This document shows positions 52,017 through 62,215 of a DNA stretch of 64,000 nt, in pieces. Numbering within the stretch: position 1 is the stretch's first letter; each line of letters starts with the position of its first letter. The notes under the pieces were generated by a model. That model made no database searches. It saw nothing but the letters and a program-made list of their open reading frames with translations, and had not been told where the DNA came from. The position numbers were made by a program, and so were the translations under genes. The stretch spans positions 56,448 through 120,447 of the forward strand of contig NZ_JANQOI010000056.1 in assembly GCF_028289705.1 (NCBI RefSeq), in the 5' to 3' direction. This DNA is from Pelagibius sp. (GTDB lineage: Bacteria > Pseudomonadota > Alphaproteobacteria > Kiloniellales > Kiloniellaceae).

Positions 52017-52918
52017 GCGCGGCCCGGGCGCGAGCGTGGCTGCTCACGGAGCGGCCATCCTCTCCATTGCAGGCCTACCTTGGCCGCCAGTACCTCAACG
52101 CGCGGCGGTTCCTGGCTAACCGCACGGCCACCTGGGGCCTCGCCATCATTGCGCTGCTGGCATTCGTCGCCGCCGCGGCGCCCCTTCTCGCGCCCTACGA
52201 TCCCATCGCGATCGACCTGAACCGCTCGCTGCAGCCGCCGTCTCTGTCCCACTGGATGGGCACCGACGAGTTCGGCCGCGACATCCTCAGCCGGGTCATC
52301 TACGGCACCCGGGTGACGCTCTACATCGTCGGCCTGGTCCTGGTGCTGACCGCGCCGATCGGCCTGCTGATCGGCTGCGTCTCGGGTTACGTCGGCGGCT
52401 GGGTCGATATCATCCTCATGCGCCTGACCGACATCGTTCTCGCCTTCCCCTCGCTGATCCTGGCCCTGGCCTTCGTGGCCGCCCTCGGGCCCAGTGTCGA
52501 GAACGCGGTCATCGCCATCGCCATTACCCGTTGGCCGCCCTATGCCCGCATCGCGCGCGCGGAGACCTTGACGCTGCGGCGCAGCGAGTACATCAGCGCC
52601 ATCCGCCTGCAGGGTGCATCCACCGCGCGCATCGTGTTCCGCCACATCGTGCCCATGTCATTGTCGTCGGTGGTCATCCGGGCCACGCTGGACATGGCGG
52701 CGGTCATTCTCATCGCCGCCGGCCTGGGTTTCCTCGGCCTGGGCGCGCAGCCGCCGACGCCGGAATGGGGCGCCATGCTGTCCACCGGGCGCAAGTACCT
52801 GCTGGGCGCCTGGTGGGTCGGCACCTTCCCCGGCCTCGCGATCTTCTTGGTGAGCATGGGTTTCAACCTGCTAGGCGACGGCCTGCGCGACGTGCTCGAT
52901 CCGAGGAGTACGCGGTGA
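52013..52918 (+). CDS. ABC transporter permease, DppC type
   Basis: 301 residues. GTG 52013 overlaps the dppB-type stop (GTGA), the only start with a fitting context. N-terminal hydrophilic part with [23 protein letters not shown], then five or six helices, the family motif [24 protein letters not shown] and the EAA-like loop [24 protein letters not shown]. Its stop overlaps the next start (GTGA). Confidence 0.93.
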   Translation: MSAARARAWLLTERPSSPLQAYLGRQYLNARRFLANRTATWGLAIIALLAFVAAAAPLLAPYDPIAIDLNRSLQPPSLSHWMGTDEFGRDILSRVIYGTRVTLYIVGLVLVLTAPIGLLIGCVSGYVGGWVDIILMRLTDIVLAFPSLILALAFVAALGPSVENAVIAIAITRWPPYARIARAETLTLRRSEYISAIRLQGASTARIVFRHIVPMSLSSVVIRATLDMAAVILIAAGLGFLGLGAQPPTPEWGAMLSTGRKYLLGAWWVGTFPGLAIFLVSMGFNLLGDGLRDVLDPRSTR

Positions 52919-54543
52919 CGCAGAGCGCGTCCCTGCTGGATGTCGACGGCCTGAGCGTCCGCTTTCGCACGTCATCCGGTATCGTCGGCGCGGTGAAGGG
53001 CGTCAGCTTCAGCATGGGGCGCGAGAAGCTGGGCATCGTCGGCGAGTCGGGCTCGGGCAAGTCGGTTACAGGGCGGTCAATTCTACGCTTGGTGCCGTCC
53101 AGCGGGACAGTGCGCGCCAACCGGCTGTGCTTCGACGGTGCCGATCTGCTGCAACTGAGCGAACGGGACATGCGCGGCATTCGCGGCCAGCGGATCTCGC
53201 TGATCATGCAGGACCCCAAGTACTCCCTCAATCCGGTAGTGCCTGTCGGCGAGCAGATCGCAGAGGCCTACCGGGTTCACCACCGGGTCGGCCGGGCCGA
53301 AGCGCGGGCGCGCGGCCTGGAAATGCTGCGGGCCGTGAAGATCCGCGACCCCGAACGTGTCGCGCGCGCCCATGCGCACGAACTTTCGGGCGGCATGGGC
53401 CAGCGGGTCATGATTGCCATGATGCTGGTGCCCGGCCCGGATCTGCTGATCGCCGACGAACCCACCTCGGCCTTGGACGCGACGGTTCAGCTTTCTGTGC
53501 TCGCCATCCTGGACGAGCTGGTGGAAGCACGCGGCATGGGCCTCATCTTCATCAGCCACGACCTCAACCTCGTCGCCGGCTTCTGCGACCGGCTCCTCAT
53601 CATGAACCGGGGCGAGATCGTCGAGACCTGCGAGGCGGGGGAACTGCATCGGTCGCGGCACCCCTACACCCGCACCCTGCTTGAGGCGGTGCCGCGGATC
53701 GACGCCGCGCAGGTGCCGACGGGCCAGCCAGCCGCTCCACCACAGCCACATCTCAGCGCCGAGAACCTCACGGTGACCTTCGGACGTGGGCGCGGCACGG
53801 TCGAGGCGGTGCGCGGCATATCCTTTGCGGTGGGAAAAGGCGAATCCTACGGCATCGTTGGCGAGTCCGGCTCGGGCAAGTCGACCGTGCTGGGCGCCCT
53901 CAGCGGTCTCGTCCGGCAATGGAACGGCAGGCTGAGCTTGGCCGGGCGGTCGCTGCGCGCCGCCCGCAGTGTCGCGGAGCACCGCCAGGTCCAGCTTGTC
54001 TTTCAGGATCCCTACGGCTCACTCCATCCGCGCTTGACAATCAACAGCACACTGGCCGAGCCGCTGGAGATTCACGGCCTCGGCGACCACGAGAACCGCA
54101 TCCGGCAGATCCTTGTCGATGTCGGGCTGGACGAGAGTTTCCGCTTCCGCTATCCGCACCAGCTCTCAGGCGGTCAGCGGCAACGTGTCGCGATCGCGCG
54201 GGCGCTCATCGTCGAACCGCAGGTGCTGCTGCTCGACGAACCGACCTCGGCGCTGGATGTCTCGGTTCAGGCGGAAATCCTGCGGCTGCTGGCCCGGCTG
54301 CGCCGGGAGCGCGATCTCACCTACGTTTTTGTCAGCCACAACATCGCCGTGATCGCCGCTATGTGCGACCGCATCGCCGTCATGAACCTCGGCGAGATCG
54401 TCGAGGAGCTGTCGGTTGACGAACTACAGCGCCGCGAGTCCCGCCATCCCTACACAGCCGAACTGTTGAACGCCGCGATGAAGTATGACCTGAGGGCGGT
54501 TGGGAGCGTGGGGCCGATGCCTGTCAAGGAAGGAGTAAGATGA
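52915..54543 (+). CDS. Fused dipeptide-type ABC ATPase (DppD-DppF)
   Basis: 542 residues containing two complete nucleotide-binding domains. First: Walker A GESGSGKS (43-50), signature LSGGMGQRV, Walker [13 protein letters not shown]. Second: Walker A at 316-323, signature [15 protein letters not shown], Walker [13 protein letters not shown] linker of about 40 residues joins them at 265-300. DppD and DppF are normally separate proteins; the fused form is known in other peptide importers. Start GTG 52915 overlaps dppC; its stop overlaps the PLP gene (ATGA). Confidence 0.93.
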   Translation: MTQSASLLDVDGLSVRFRTSSGIVGAVKGVSFSMGREKLGIVGESGSGKSVTGRSILRLVPSSGTVRANRLCFDGADLLQLSERDMRGIRGQRISLIMQDPKYSLNPVVPVGEQIAEAYRVHHRVGRAEARARGLEMLRAVKIRDPERVARAHAHELSGGMGQRVMIAMMLVPGPDLLIADEPTSALDATVQLSVLAILDELVEARGMGLIFISHDLNLVAGFCDRLLIMNRGEIVETCEAGELHRSRHPYTRTLLEAVPRIDAAQVPTGQPAAPPQPHLSAENLTVTFGRGRGTVEAVRGISFAVGKGESYGIVGESGSGKSTVLGALSGLVRQWNGRLSLAGRSLRAARSVAEHRQVQLVFQDPYGSLHPRLTINSTLAEPLEIHGLGDHENRIRQILVDVGLDESFRFRYPHQLSGGQRQRVAIARALIVEPQVLLLDEPTSALDVSVQAEILRLLARLRRERDLTYVFVSHNIAVIAAMCDRIAVMNLGEIVEELSVDELQRRESRHPYTAELLNAAMKYDLRAVGSVGPMPVKEGVR

Positions 54544-55817
54544 GTATTCAGAGCGCAATCTCTCCCGTGCCGCGCCGGGCACTTCCTGAACAGGGCAACG
54601 GCTGGGGCCAGCTCAAGGGTATCATGCGTGACTACGCGCAGGACGATGTCGACTGGCGCCGTGGCCGCTCCCCGCTATATGTCTTCTTTGCCGACCCCGA
54701 AGTGCTCGAGGTGGCGCGCGAAGCCTACGCGATGTTCATGTCTGAGAACGCCCTCGGCCCGGCCGCCTTTCCCAGCCTGAAGCGCATGGAGTCGGAGGTA
54801 GTCGAGATGTCCCTCGACCTGCTGCATGCGCCAGAGGGCGCGGCGGGCTCGATGACCTCCGGCGGTACCGAGAGCATATTCCTGGCGGTGAAGGCGGCGC
54901 GCGACTGGGCGCGCGCGGAGCGGCCGGAGATCACCGAGCCGGAACTGCTGCTGCCCTACTCGGCCCACCCTGCCTTCAACAAGGCAGCGCACTACCTGGG
55001 CGTCAAGGCCCGGCGCGTGCAACTGCGCGCGGACTTCACCGCCGACCCGGCGGCGATGGCCGAAGGCGTCACCGCCTCGACCATCATGATGGTGGGCTCG
55101 GCGGTCGCCTATCCGCAGGGCGTATTCGATCCGATCGAGGCGCTGGCGGCGGTGGCGCAAGAGCGTGGCCTCTGGATGCACGTCGACGCCTGCGTTGGCG
55201 GTTATACGGCGCCCTTCGTCGCCAAACTGGGCTATCCGGTGCCGGCCTTCGATCTGGGGGTGCCGGGCGTCTGCTCGCTGTCGGCGGACCTGCACAAGTA
55301 TGGTTTTGCCGCCAAGGGCGCGTCCACCATCCTCTATGCCGAGGAACGGCGGCACGCCTTCCAGTTCTACGAGTTTACCGACTGGCCGAAGGGCCTCTAT
55401 CGCACGCCGAGCTTCGCGGGAACCCGGCCGGGAGGCGCGGTGGCGGCAGCCTGGGCGGTACTGAACCACCTCGGCATGGACGGCTATCTGCGCTTGAACC
55501 GTCAGCTGATGGAGATGCGCGATGCCTACATCGCCGGCATCGAGGCGATCCCGGAGCTCAGGATCTGGGGCAAGCCCGGCATCGGCATCGTGACCTTCGG
55601 CTCGAACGTGCTGAACATCTTCGCGGTGGCCGAGCGCATGGCGCAGCGCGGCTGGTACCCCAACGTGGTGGCCAAACCGCAAGCCATTCACCTCATGCTC
55701 TCCCTCGCCCACGAGCCGGCGCGCGGCGAGTATCTCGAGGATCTCGCCGCTTGCGTGAACGACGTGATGGAACTGGGTGGGCACATTGAGTCGTCAATAC
55801 GCCCGGTGACCTACTAA
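54540..55817 (+). CDS. PLP-dependent group II decarboxylase / sphingosine-phosphate-lyase-like enzyme
   Basis: 425 residues. TSGGTESIFLAVKAARD (cofactor phosphate), HVDACVGGYTAPF (Asp216, cofactor N1) and the PLP lysine in SADLHKYGFAAKG (Lys253) are as in sphingosine-1-phosphate lyase and related decarboxylases. Its substrate may be a C-C-cleavable or decarboxylatable amine compound produced after import. It overlaps the ATPase gene by four bases (ATGA), so it belongs to the transport operon. Neither the lyase nor the decarboxylase reaction can be chosen from sequence. Confidence 0.85.
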   Translation: MSIQSAISPVPRRALPEQGNGWGQLKGIMRDYAQDDVDWRRGRSPLYVFFADPEVLEVAREAYAMFMSENALGPAAFPSLKRMESEVVEMSLDLLHAPEGAAGSMTSGGTESIFLAVKAARDWARAERPEITEPELLLPYSAHPAFNKAAHYLGVKARRVQLRADFTADPAAMAEGVTASTIMMVGSAVAYPQGVFDPIEALAAVAQERGLWMHVDACVGGYTAPFVAKLGYPVPAFDLGVPGVCSLSADLHKYGFAAKGASTILYAEERRHAFQFYEFTDWPKGLYRTPSFAGTRPGGAVAAAWAVLNHLGMDGYLRLNRQLMEMRDAYIAGIEAIPELRIWGKPGIGIVTFGSNVLNIFAVAERMAQRGWYPNVVAKPQAIHLMLSLAHEPARGEYLEDLAACVNDVMELGGHIESSIRPVTY

Positions 55818-55848
55818 GGAGGGGACCAAGAAGTCAGGTCCGAAATCC

Positions 55849-55988
55849 CGCCCGTCCGGCAGGGCGAACTGGTGCCGGTGATGGACCTGAAGGATCTGGC
55901 CACGGGACTCTAGGACAGGGCCAATTTAGCGGTCGCGCATGCAACCCCAGATATTTAATACAAGCGCATAGGTAGTGTCTCGGACAAA
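55849..55988 (+). pseudogene. Direct repeat B: stranded moeA 3' end, right boundary of island
   Basis: Bases 55849-55913 still read in frame as the last residues of a MoeA (QGELVPVMDLKDLATGL then TAG), differing from the real moeA tail at 59 of 65 identical positions and only a few amino acids; there is no start. The next 75 bases match the flank of copy A more weakly. It directly precedes the lexA promoter, so copy B is probably the original moeA tail and copy A came with the island. Confidence 0.85.
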
Positions 55989-55992
55989 ATCC

Positions 55993-56021
55993 TTGACGAC
56001 AAAAGAGAACCAAACTAGAAC
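55993..56021 (+). promoter_or_regulatory. lexA promoter with SOS box
   Basis: TTGACG (55993-55998), 17 bases, TAGAAC (56016-56021). The alphaproteobacterial LexA box GAAC-N7-GAAC lies at 56007-56021 and covers the -10 element, consistent with LexA autorepression. The lexA ATG is 80 bases downstream. Confidence 0.8.
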
Positions 56022-56101
56022 ATGTGGTCAGGTTTTGGTTTTGTTCCATATCTTGTGTCGCTCACCCCTCCTCCGACGACACTCTGAGGGTCACATCGCA
56101 G

Positions 56102-56821
56102 ATGCTTACCAAGAAGCAGCATGAACTCCTTCTGTTCATCCACGGCCACCTCCAGCGCCATGGCGTCTCGCCGTCCTTCGACGAGATGAAAGACGCCCTG
56201 GCCCTGAAGTCCAAGTCCGGCATTCACAGGCTGATCACCGGGCTCGAGGAGCGTGGCTTCATCAAGCGCCTGCCGCACCGCGCCCGCGCGGTGGAGGTGA
56301 TGCGCCTGCCGGACGACCTGGGCTCCGGCGCCCGCCCGGGCCCCGCCGCGGCCAGCGGCAAGGCGGGCTTCGCGCCGCGGGTCATCCAGGGGGACTTTTC
56401 CGCCTCCATGCCCGGCGCCCAGGCCGCCAACGACTCCGAGGCGATCCAGCTTCCGCTCTACGGGCGGATCGCCGCCGGCACGCCGATCGAGGCCCTGCGG
56501 GACTATTCGAACCATGTCGACGTGCCCTGCGCCATGATCGGCAGCGGCGAGCACTACGCCCTGGAGGTCGACGGCGATTCCATGGTCGACGCCGGCATTC
56601 TCGACGGCGATACCGTGGTCATCGAACGCTGCGACAGCGCGGAGAACGGCGCCATCGTCGTCGCCCTGGTGGACAACGAAGAGGCGACCCTGAAGCGCCT
56701 GCGCCGCAAGGGCGGTGCCATCGCCCTGGAGCCGGCCAACAAGTCTTACGAAACGCGGATCTTCCCGCCGGAGCGGGTGGCCATACAGGGCCGGCTTGTG
56801 GGCCTGCTGCGCCACTACTGA
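56102..56821 (+). CDS. lexA: LexA repressor
   Basis: 239 residues from ATG 56102 (an in-frame ATG at 56024 lies in the promoter region). SOS repressor with a winged HTH ([38 protein letters not shown]), self-cleavage site Ala125-Gly126 in [12 protein letters not shown], catalytic Ser160 (DGDSMVDAG) and Lys198 (EEATLKRL). Typical of alphaproteobacterial LexA. It precedes comEC convergently: comEC is on the opposite strand, 26 bases downstream. Confidence 0.96.
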   Translation: MLTKKQHELLLFIHGHLQRHGVSPSFDEMKDALALKSKSGIHRLITGLEERGFIKRLPHRARAVEVMRLPDDLGSGARPGPAAASGKAGFAPRVIQGDFSASMPGAQAANDSEAIQLPLYGRIAAGTPIEALRDYSNHVDVPCAMIGSGEHYALEVDGDSMVDAGILDGDTVVIERCDSAENGAIVVALVDNEEATLKRLRRKGGAIALEPANKSYETRIFPPERVAIQGRLVGLLRHY

Positions 56822-56847
56822 ACGAGCCCGCCATCGGGATTCGCTGG

Positions 56848-59136
56848 TCAGCGCTTCTCTTCCGGAAAGGATGACCAGGGTCTGAGTCCCTGGACTTCGC
56901 GCACGCTCGTCGCGCGCGGGCCCTCCGGACCCAGCCAGACGGCGTGGCCGCCCCGACGCCAGAGGTCGAAACGGTCGATGACCAGGGCCGGCCCGCGGCA
57001 GGGCTGGCGGCGCAGCGGTTCGAGACTGACGAGGACATCGGCGCGCGCGCAGTCGTCGCCGATGCCGCGGGGATCGAGAGAAATCGCCGCCACGGCGCCG
57101 GCCCGGCGATAGAGGCAGCCTTGCGGATCACATGTCAGGGCTCCGCCCGGCGGTGCCGGGCCGCTGTTCCAGTTCCGCACCTCCGCCGAGAAGCTGCCGC
57201 GCCGCCAGGAGTCGATGACGAAGCGGCTGGCTCTCAGGTCGGCGAGCCAAAGGCGGCGCTCCGCATCGCGCAGGGCAACCAGGCGGCCGTCCCCACTCAC
57301 CAGCAGGTCCGGGGGATCGAAGGCCGCCGGGGAACAGGCGCCGAGCAGGATCGGCAGTATCCCCCAGAAGCGCCACCGGCCCTGCCAGAGGCAGAGCCAC
57401 AGGCCGCCGAACACGACCAGCGAAAGACCCCAGAGCGGCATCGGCGGCACCTGGACCAGCGCTGCCGGAAGGCCGGCGACCGTTGTCGCCACGGCGAGCA
57501 GAAGCTCGATGCCCCAGCCCATGGGAAGGAACCCCAGGGCCTCGAGACCGAAGGGCATGAGCGCGAGGCCGAGAACGGCCGCCGGCATGATCACGAACGC
57601 GGTGAGCGGCACCGCGATCAGGTTCGCCAGCAGGCCGAAGACCGCCAGGCGTTGAAAGTGAAAGGCGGCGAAGGCGCTGGTGGCCAGGATCGCGATCAGG
57701 GAGGTCAGCGCGATCCCGAGGACATAGATCGCCAGGCGCTGCGTCCAGCCGCGCTCTCCCGCCGCCGCGCGGCCACGCCGGTCCCAGGCTTCATAGGAGG
57801 CCACCAGCGCCACGACGGCGGCGAAGGACAACTGGAAGCTGGCAGAGACCAGGCTTTCCGGCGAGAACAGCAGGACCAGCAGGGCTGCCCAGGCAACGAG
57901 GCGCAGCGAAATCGCCCGCCGGTCCAGAAGAACGGCGAGGAGCACGATGCCCACCATGATGAAGGCCCGCTGCGCGGGGATGGTGGCGCCGACGAGACAG
58001 AGATAGACGAAGGCGCCCAGGCCGGCCGCGACCGCCGCCCATTTCTTGATCGGATGAAACAGCGCCAGCCCCGGGCTGAGGGCCAGAGCGGCGCGCAACA
58101 CATAGAACAGGATTCCCGACACCAGCCCCATGTGAAGCCCGGAGATCGCCAGCAGATGGGCAAGGCCCGCCGCGCGCATCGCCTCGCGCGTCTCCTCGGT
58201 GATGGCGCCGCGCTGTCCGGTGATCAGCGCGACCGCCACGGCGCCGCTCTGGCCCGGCAGCAGCGCCGAAACACCTTCGGCAATGGTCTGCCGCGCAGCA
58301 GCCCAGAACAGCGACCAACGCTCTGGGAGCCCCCGCGCTCCCTCCGCCGCCGGGTCTTGCGGCGCCGGCTGGAGGCTGACCGGGCCCAGGGCGAAGCCGA
58401 TGCCGCCGATCCGCTCAAAGTAAGCCTTGCGCGCGAAGTCGAAGGCGCCTGGCATGGTCGGCGCGCTGGGCGCCCGCAGCCGGGCCCGAAGCTCGACCCA
58501 TGAACCGGGGCGCAACTCCCCTTCGATGCGATGAGCCGTCACCCGCACCACCGCCGGAAGTTCCGTGGCCGACAGCCCCGCCATGGCCTCCGGCCGCAGC
58601 AGAAAGCGCCAGCCCCGTGCCCGCTGTTCGACGCTGAGGACCTGGCCGCTGAGCGTCGCCGGGCCCCAGTTGCCTTTCAGCCGCGGTGCCTCCACCAGGG
58701 CACTGCGCACCTGGGCGACGGCGAAGCCGAGGGCCGTGACCAGGACGGCAGCGATGACGAAGCGGCGGAGCGGGAAACGCCTGCAGACCGCAAGGGCCAG
58801 CAGAGAGGCCAGGGCGCCCAGCGGCCCGGCCCAGAGGGGCGGCTCCGTCGCCGCTGAGAAGTAGCCGGCAATGCCCAGCCCGAAGCAGACAGGAAGCCAC
58901 AGGAGCCAGCGCTGCCGTTCCGCCGCGAGGGCATCGCCCGCCCGCTCGTAGAGCCATCGGACCGCGTGGAGACCGTCTTCCCCTGCGGTCTTCCCGCGCC
59001 TTGGCACTGCGCCGGTTTCCAACGCGTTCGCCTCCCCCGCCGCTCTCAAACGGAAAACGATTATAGGGGCGCCAGGGAAACCCGCAAAAAGGGAAGCCGA
59101 GAGCTCGCCCGGGCCTCCGCAGCGTTTGGACGGCAC
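56848..59136 (-). CDS. comEC: ComEC/Rec2 family DNA-uptake membrane protein
   Basis: 762 residues with an N-terminal DUF4131-like periplasmic part (about 150-260), a competence domain with about eight helices ([47 protein letters not shown]) and a C-terminal domain. The C-terminal beta-lactamase-like region lacks the HxHxDH metal motif of Bacillus ComEC, so it is degenerate, as is common in alphaproteobacteria. The first about 60 residues are not family-like and the true start may be downstream. Uptake of DNA is the family role but competence in this organism is unproven. Confidence 0.88.
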   Translation of the reverse strand: MPSKRCGGPGELSASLFAGFPGAPIIVFRLRAAGEANALETGAVPRRGKTAGEDGLHAVRWLYERAGDALAAERQRWLLWLPVCFGLGIAGYFSAATEPPLWAGPLGALASLLALAVCRRFPLRRFVIAAVLVTALGFAVAQVRSALVEAPRLKGNWGPATLSGQVLSVEQRARGWRFLLRPEAMAGLSATELPAVVRVTAHRIEGELRPGSWVELRARLRAPSAPTMPGAFDFARKAYFERIGGIGFALGPVSLQPAPQDPAAEGARGLPERWSLFWAAARQTIAEGVSALLPGQSGAVAVALITGQRGAITEETREAMRAAGLAHLLAISGLHMGLVSGILFYVLRAALALSPGLALFHPIKKWAAVAAGLGAFVYLCLVGATIPAQRAFIMVGIVLLAVLLDRRAISLRLVAWAALLVLLFSPESLVSASFQLSFAAVVALVASYEAWDRRGRAAAGERGWTQRLAIYVLGIALTSLIAILATSAFAAFHFQRLAVFGLLANLIAVPLTAFVIMPAAVLGLALMPFGLEALGFLPMGWGIELLLAVATTVAGLPAALVQVPPMPLWGLSLVVFGGLWLCLWQGRWRFWGILPILLGACSPAAFDPPDLLVSGDGRLVALRDAERRLWLADLRASRFVIDSWRRGSFSAEVRNWNSGPAPPGGALTCDPQGCLYRRAGAVAAISLDPRGIGDDCARADVLVSLEPLRRQPCRGPALVIDRFDLWRRGGHAVWLGPEGPRATSVREVQGLRPWSSFPEEKR

Positions 59137-59185
59137 CCCGTGCTGTGCTACATCGCGCCATCGATTTCAGAGATGGCTCTATTCC

Positions 59186-60607
59186 ATGACCGCTTCCCCC
59201 GACACCGTCGTCACCCGTTTCGCCCCCTCGCCCACCGGCTTCCTGCACATCGGCGGGGCCCGCACCGCCCTGTTCAACTGGCTCTTCGCCCGCCATCACG
59301 GCGGCACCTTCCGCCTGCGCATCGAGGACACTGACCGCAAGCGCTCCACCCAGGACGCCATCGACGCCATTCTCGATGGCCTTGCATGGTTCGGCGTGGA
59401 TTGGGACGAGGAGGTCGTCTTCCAGTTCGCCCGGGCCGAGCGCCATGCCGCACTGGCCAAGGAACTGCTGGCCAAGGGGCGGGCCTATCACTGCTACGCC
59501 TCGCCGCAGGAACTGGAGGAGATGCGCGCCGCCGCCCGGGCTGAGGGCCGGCCGATGCGCTACGACGGGCGCTGGCGCGACCGCGACCCTTCAGAGGCGC
59601 CGGCCGACGTGAAGCCGGTGGTGCGCCTGAAGATGCCGCAGGTCGGTGAGACCGAGATCGAAGACCTGGTCCAGGGCTCGGTCACGGTATCCAACAGCCA
59701 ACTGGACGACATGGTGCTGCTGCGCGCCGACGGCACGCCGACCTACATGCTTTCGGTGGTGGTCGACGACCACGACATGGGGGTCACCCATGTGATCCGC
59801 GGCGACGACCACCTGACCAACGCCTTCCGGCAGTTCCAGCTCTACCGTGCGCTGGACTGGGAGGCGCCGCGCTTCGCCCATGTGCCCCTGATCCACGGAC
59901 CCGACGGGGCCAAGCTCTCCAAGCGGCATGGGGCGCTGGGCGTCGAAGCCTACCGCGACATGGGCTATCTGCCCGATGCCCTGCGCAACTATCTGCTGCG
60001 CCTGGGCTGGGGCCACGGGGACGATGAAGTCATTTCCACCGCACAGGCGGTTGAGTGGTTCGATCTCGACGGCGTCGGCAAGTCTCCAGCGCGCTTCGAT
60101 TTCGCGAAACTCGACAACCTGAACGGCATCTATATGCGTGAGACGAAGCCGGAGACACTGCTCGCCATGCTGCTGCCGCGAGTCGAGGAAACCCTGGGGC
60201 GACCGCTGACCGAAGTCGGCCGCCAGCGCCTGGAGCGCGGGATCGAGGGCCTGCGCGCCCGGGCAAAGAATTTGGTCGAGTTGGCCGAAAATGCTATGTT
60301 CTATGTGGCTGATCGACCCCTCGCGCTGAACGCCAAGGCCGAGAAGATCCTCACCGATGAAGCCCGCGACAGGCTTGCGCGTCTGCAAGCGGTGCTTGCT
60401 ACGCTCGGCGAGTGGAATGAGAGCGCGTTGGAAGCGGCGGTCAGGGACTTTGTCCAGGCCGAAGAGTGCAAGTTGGGCGAAGCGGCGCAACCCCTGCGCG
60501 CAGCCCTCGCGGGATCCAACTCTTCGCCGGGAATCTTCGAGGTGATGGACATTCTGGGCCGCGACGAGTGTCTCGCCAGAGTTGCAGACCAGGCAGGCTG
60601 CGGCTAA
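59186..60607 (+). CDS. gltX: Glutamyl-tRNA synthetase
   Basis: 473 residues from ATG 59186. Class I synthetase: HIGH-type motif [16 protein letters not shown] and KMSKS-type [12 protein letters not shown], with the [10 protein letters not shown] segment. The frame is open to 59126 but homology starts at 59186. Alphaproteobacteria often charge both Glu and Gln tRNAs with GltX. It is on the opposite strand from comEC and leads into gltA after 97 bases. Confidence 0.96.
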   Translation: MTASPDTVVTRFAPSPTGFLHIGGARTALFNWLFARHHGGTFRLRIEDTDRKRSTQDAIDAILDGLAWFGVDWDEEVVFQFARAERHAALAKELLAKGRAYHCYASPQELEEMRAAARAEGRPMRYDGRWRDRDPSEAPADVKPVVRLKMPQVGETEIEDLVQGSVTVSNSQLDDMVLLRADGTPTYMLSVVVDDHDMGVTHVIRGDDHLTNAFRQFQLYRALDWEAPRFAHVPLIHGPDGAKLSKRHGALGVEAYRDMGYLPDALRNYLLRLGWGHGDDEVISTAQAVEWFDLDGVGKSPARFDFAKLDNLNGIYMRETKPETLLAMLLPRVEETLGRPLTEVGRQRLERGIEGLRARAKNLVELAENAMFYVADRPLALNAKAEKILTDEARDRLARLQAVLATLGEWNESALEAAVRDFVQAEECKLGEAAQPLRAALAGSNSSPGIFEVMDILGRDECLARVADQAGCG

Positions 60608-60704
60608 GTGCCATTGCTGCACCGCGGCAATTGATCAAAAGGGCCGGATTCTCTATGCTCGCGGCCAGTCGCACGGACCTTCTGACAGTCAAGGGGATGG
60701 TAGG

Positions 60705-62021
60705 ATGAATGATGTAAAGCCGGACAGCAGCACAAAGCAGACCGTCACCCTGACCGACAACTCGACCGGTAAGAGTATCGAACTGCCGATTCTGGGCGGA
60801 ACGGTGGGCCCCCGCGCCATCGACGTGCGCCGGCTTTATGCCGAAACCGGCTGCTTTACCTACGACCCCGGCTTCACTTCAACCGCAAGCTGTGACTCCG
60901 CCATCACCTATATCGATGGCGAAGTGGGCATTCTCATGCATCGCGGCTACATGATCGAAGACCTCGCCGAGCACAGCGACTTCATGGACGTCTGCTACCT
61001 GCTGCTCCACGGCGAGCTGCCGAAGAAGGACGAGAAGGCGGCGTTCGAGCGCTCGATCACCTACCACACCATGCTCCATGAGCAGATGAACTACTTCTAC
61101 CGCGGCTTCCGCCGCGACTCGCATCCCATGGCGATCATGGTGGGTGTGGTCGGTGCGATGTCGGCCTTCTATCACGATTCCACGGACATCAGCGATCCGC
61201 ATCAGCGCATGGTGGCCTCCCACCGCCTCATCGCCAAGATGCCGACCATCGCGGCCATGGCCTACAAGTTCTCTGTCGGTCAGCCCTTCGTCTATCCGCG
61301 CAACGATCTGAGCTATGCCGAGAACTTCCTCTACATGACCTTCTCGGTGCCCTGCGAGGAGTACAAGGTGAGCCCGGTCCTGGCGCGCGCCATGGACCGC
61401 ATCTTCATTCTCCATGCCGACCACGAGCAAAACGCCTCGACCTCCACGGTCAGGATCTCCGGCTCCAGCAACGCCAATCCCTTCGCCTGCATCGCCGCCG
61501 GCTGTGCCTCGCTTTGGGGCCCGGCGCACGGCGGCGCCAACGAAGCCGTGCTGCAAATGCTGCAGGAGATCGGCACCAAGGACCGCATTCCGGAGTTCGT
61601 CGAGCGTGCCAAGGACCGTGACGATCCCTTCCGGCTCATGGGCTTCGGCCACCGGGTCTACAAGAACTACGACCCCCGGGCCAAGGTGATGCAGAAGTCC
61701 TGCCACGAGGTGCTCGGAGAACTCGGCATCAACGATCCGTTGCTGGAAATGGCGATGGAGCTGGAGCGCCTCGCGCTGCAGGACGAATACTTCATCGAGA
61801 AGAAGCTGTTCCCGAACGTCGACTTCTATTCCGGCATCATCCTGAAGGCCATGGGCTTCCCGACTTCCATGTTCACGGTGCTCTTCGCCCTGGCGCGCAC
61901 CGTCGGCTGGGTGGCGCAGTGGCGCGAGATGATCGAGGATCCGAGCCAGCGCATCAGCCGGCCGCGGCAGCTCTACAACGGCCAGACCAAGCGCGACTAC
62001 GTGCCGCTGGACCAGCGCTAA
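60705..62021 (+). CDS. gltA: Citrate synthase
   Basis: 438 residues from ATG 60705, GGTAGG just before it. Condenses acetyl-CoA with oxaloacetate, the entry to the TCA cycle. Motifs: [30 protein letters not shown], the active-site [12 protein letters not shown] and the [14 protein letters not shown] signature, with a C-terminal SRPRQLYNG. The type II (Gram-negative, NADH-sensitive) form is suggested by length. A palindromic element follows. Confidence 0.96.
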   Translation: MNDVKPDSSTKQTVTLTDNSTGKSIELPILGGTVGPRAIDVRRLYAETGCFTYDPGFTSTASCDSAITYIDGEVGILMHRGYMIEDLAEHSDFMDVCYLLLHGELPKKDEKAAFERSITYHTMLHEQMNYFYRGFRRDSHPMAIMVGVVGAMSAFYHDSTDISDPHQRMVASHRLIAKMPTIAAMAYKFSVGQPFVYPRNDLSYAENFLYMTFSVPCEEYKVSPVLARAMDRIFILHADHEQNASTSTVRISGSSNANPFACIAAGCASLWGPAHGGANEAVLQMLQEIGTKDRIPEFVERAKDRDDPFRLMGFGHRVYKNYDPRAKVMQKSCHEVLGELGINDPLLEMAMELERLALQDEYFIEKKLFPNVDFYSGIILKAMGFPTSMFTVLFALARTVGWVAQWREMIEDPSQRISRPRQLYNGQTKRDYVPLDQR

Positions 62022-62042
62022 AAGGCTATACCTCTCCATATC

Positions 62043-62126
62043 GTCACCCTCGGGCTTGTCCCGAGGGTCCATGGAAAGACCGAGACCCGGACCTCGGTGG
62101 ATTGCCGGAACAAGCCCGGCAATGAC
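62043..62126. repeat. Dispersed palindromic element, copy 3
   Basis: 84-base element with GTCA/TGAC ends. The left arm CCCTCGGGCTTGTCCCGAGGG followed by TCCATGG is nearly identical to copies at 10333 and 13975; the right arm is TTGCCGGAACAAGCCCGGCAA. Located between the convergent gltA and lpxB genes, where it could also act as a bidirectional stop. A further GAGGGC/GCCCTC hairpin lies at 62134-62149. Confidence 0.85.
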
Positions 62127-62194
62127 GGTTTGGGAGGGCCGCAGCCCTCTGACGGACAAGGCGTCGTCTCGGAGCAGGCGCAAAGAAACGTCTT

Positions 62195-62214
62195 AAAAAA
62201 AGCGTCGCCCGACG
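62195..62214 (-). terminator. Rho-independent terminator of lpxI-lpxB
   Basis: Directly after the lpxB stop on the minus strand a short CGTC/GACG hairpin (62203-62214) is followed by seven T (62201-62195). The stem is short (4 bases), so strength is uncertain. Confidence 0.55.
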
Positions 62215-62215
62215 T

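Larger units (their letters stand above)
46549..55848. other. Catabolic genomic island inserted between moeA and lexA
   Basis: About 9.3 kb holding gntR, the M81 peptidase gene, four ABC-transporter genes and a PLP-enzyme gene, bracketed by direct repeats A (46484-46622) and B (55849-55988) of the moeA 3' end. In my recollection of alphaproteobacterial gene order moeA is usually followed directly by lexA and comEC, as happens here only after the island. No integrase, transposase or tRNA lies inside, so the mechanism is unknown: recombination with foreign DNA carrying its own moeA tail, or loss of an integrase. Confidence 0.75.

Noticed and set aside
56041..56060. GTTCCATATCTTGTGTC as a second LexA box upstream of lexA
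   Set aside because: The half-site spacing is 8 and the second half is not GTTC. Only GAAC-N7-GAAC at 56007-56021 fits.
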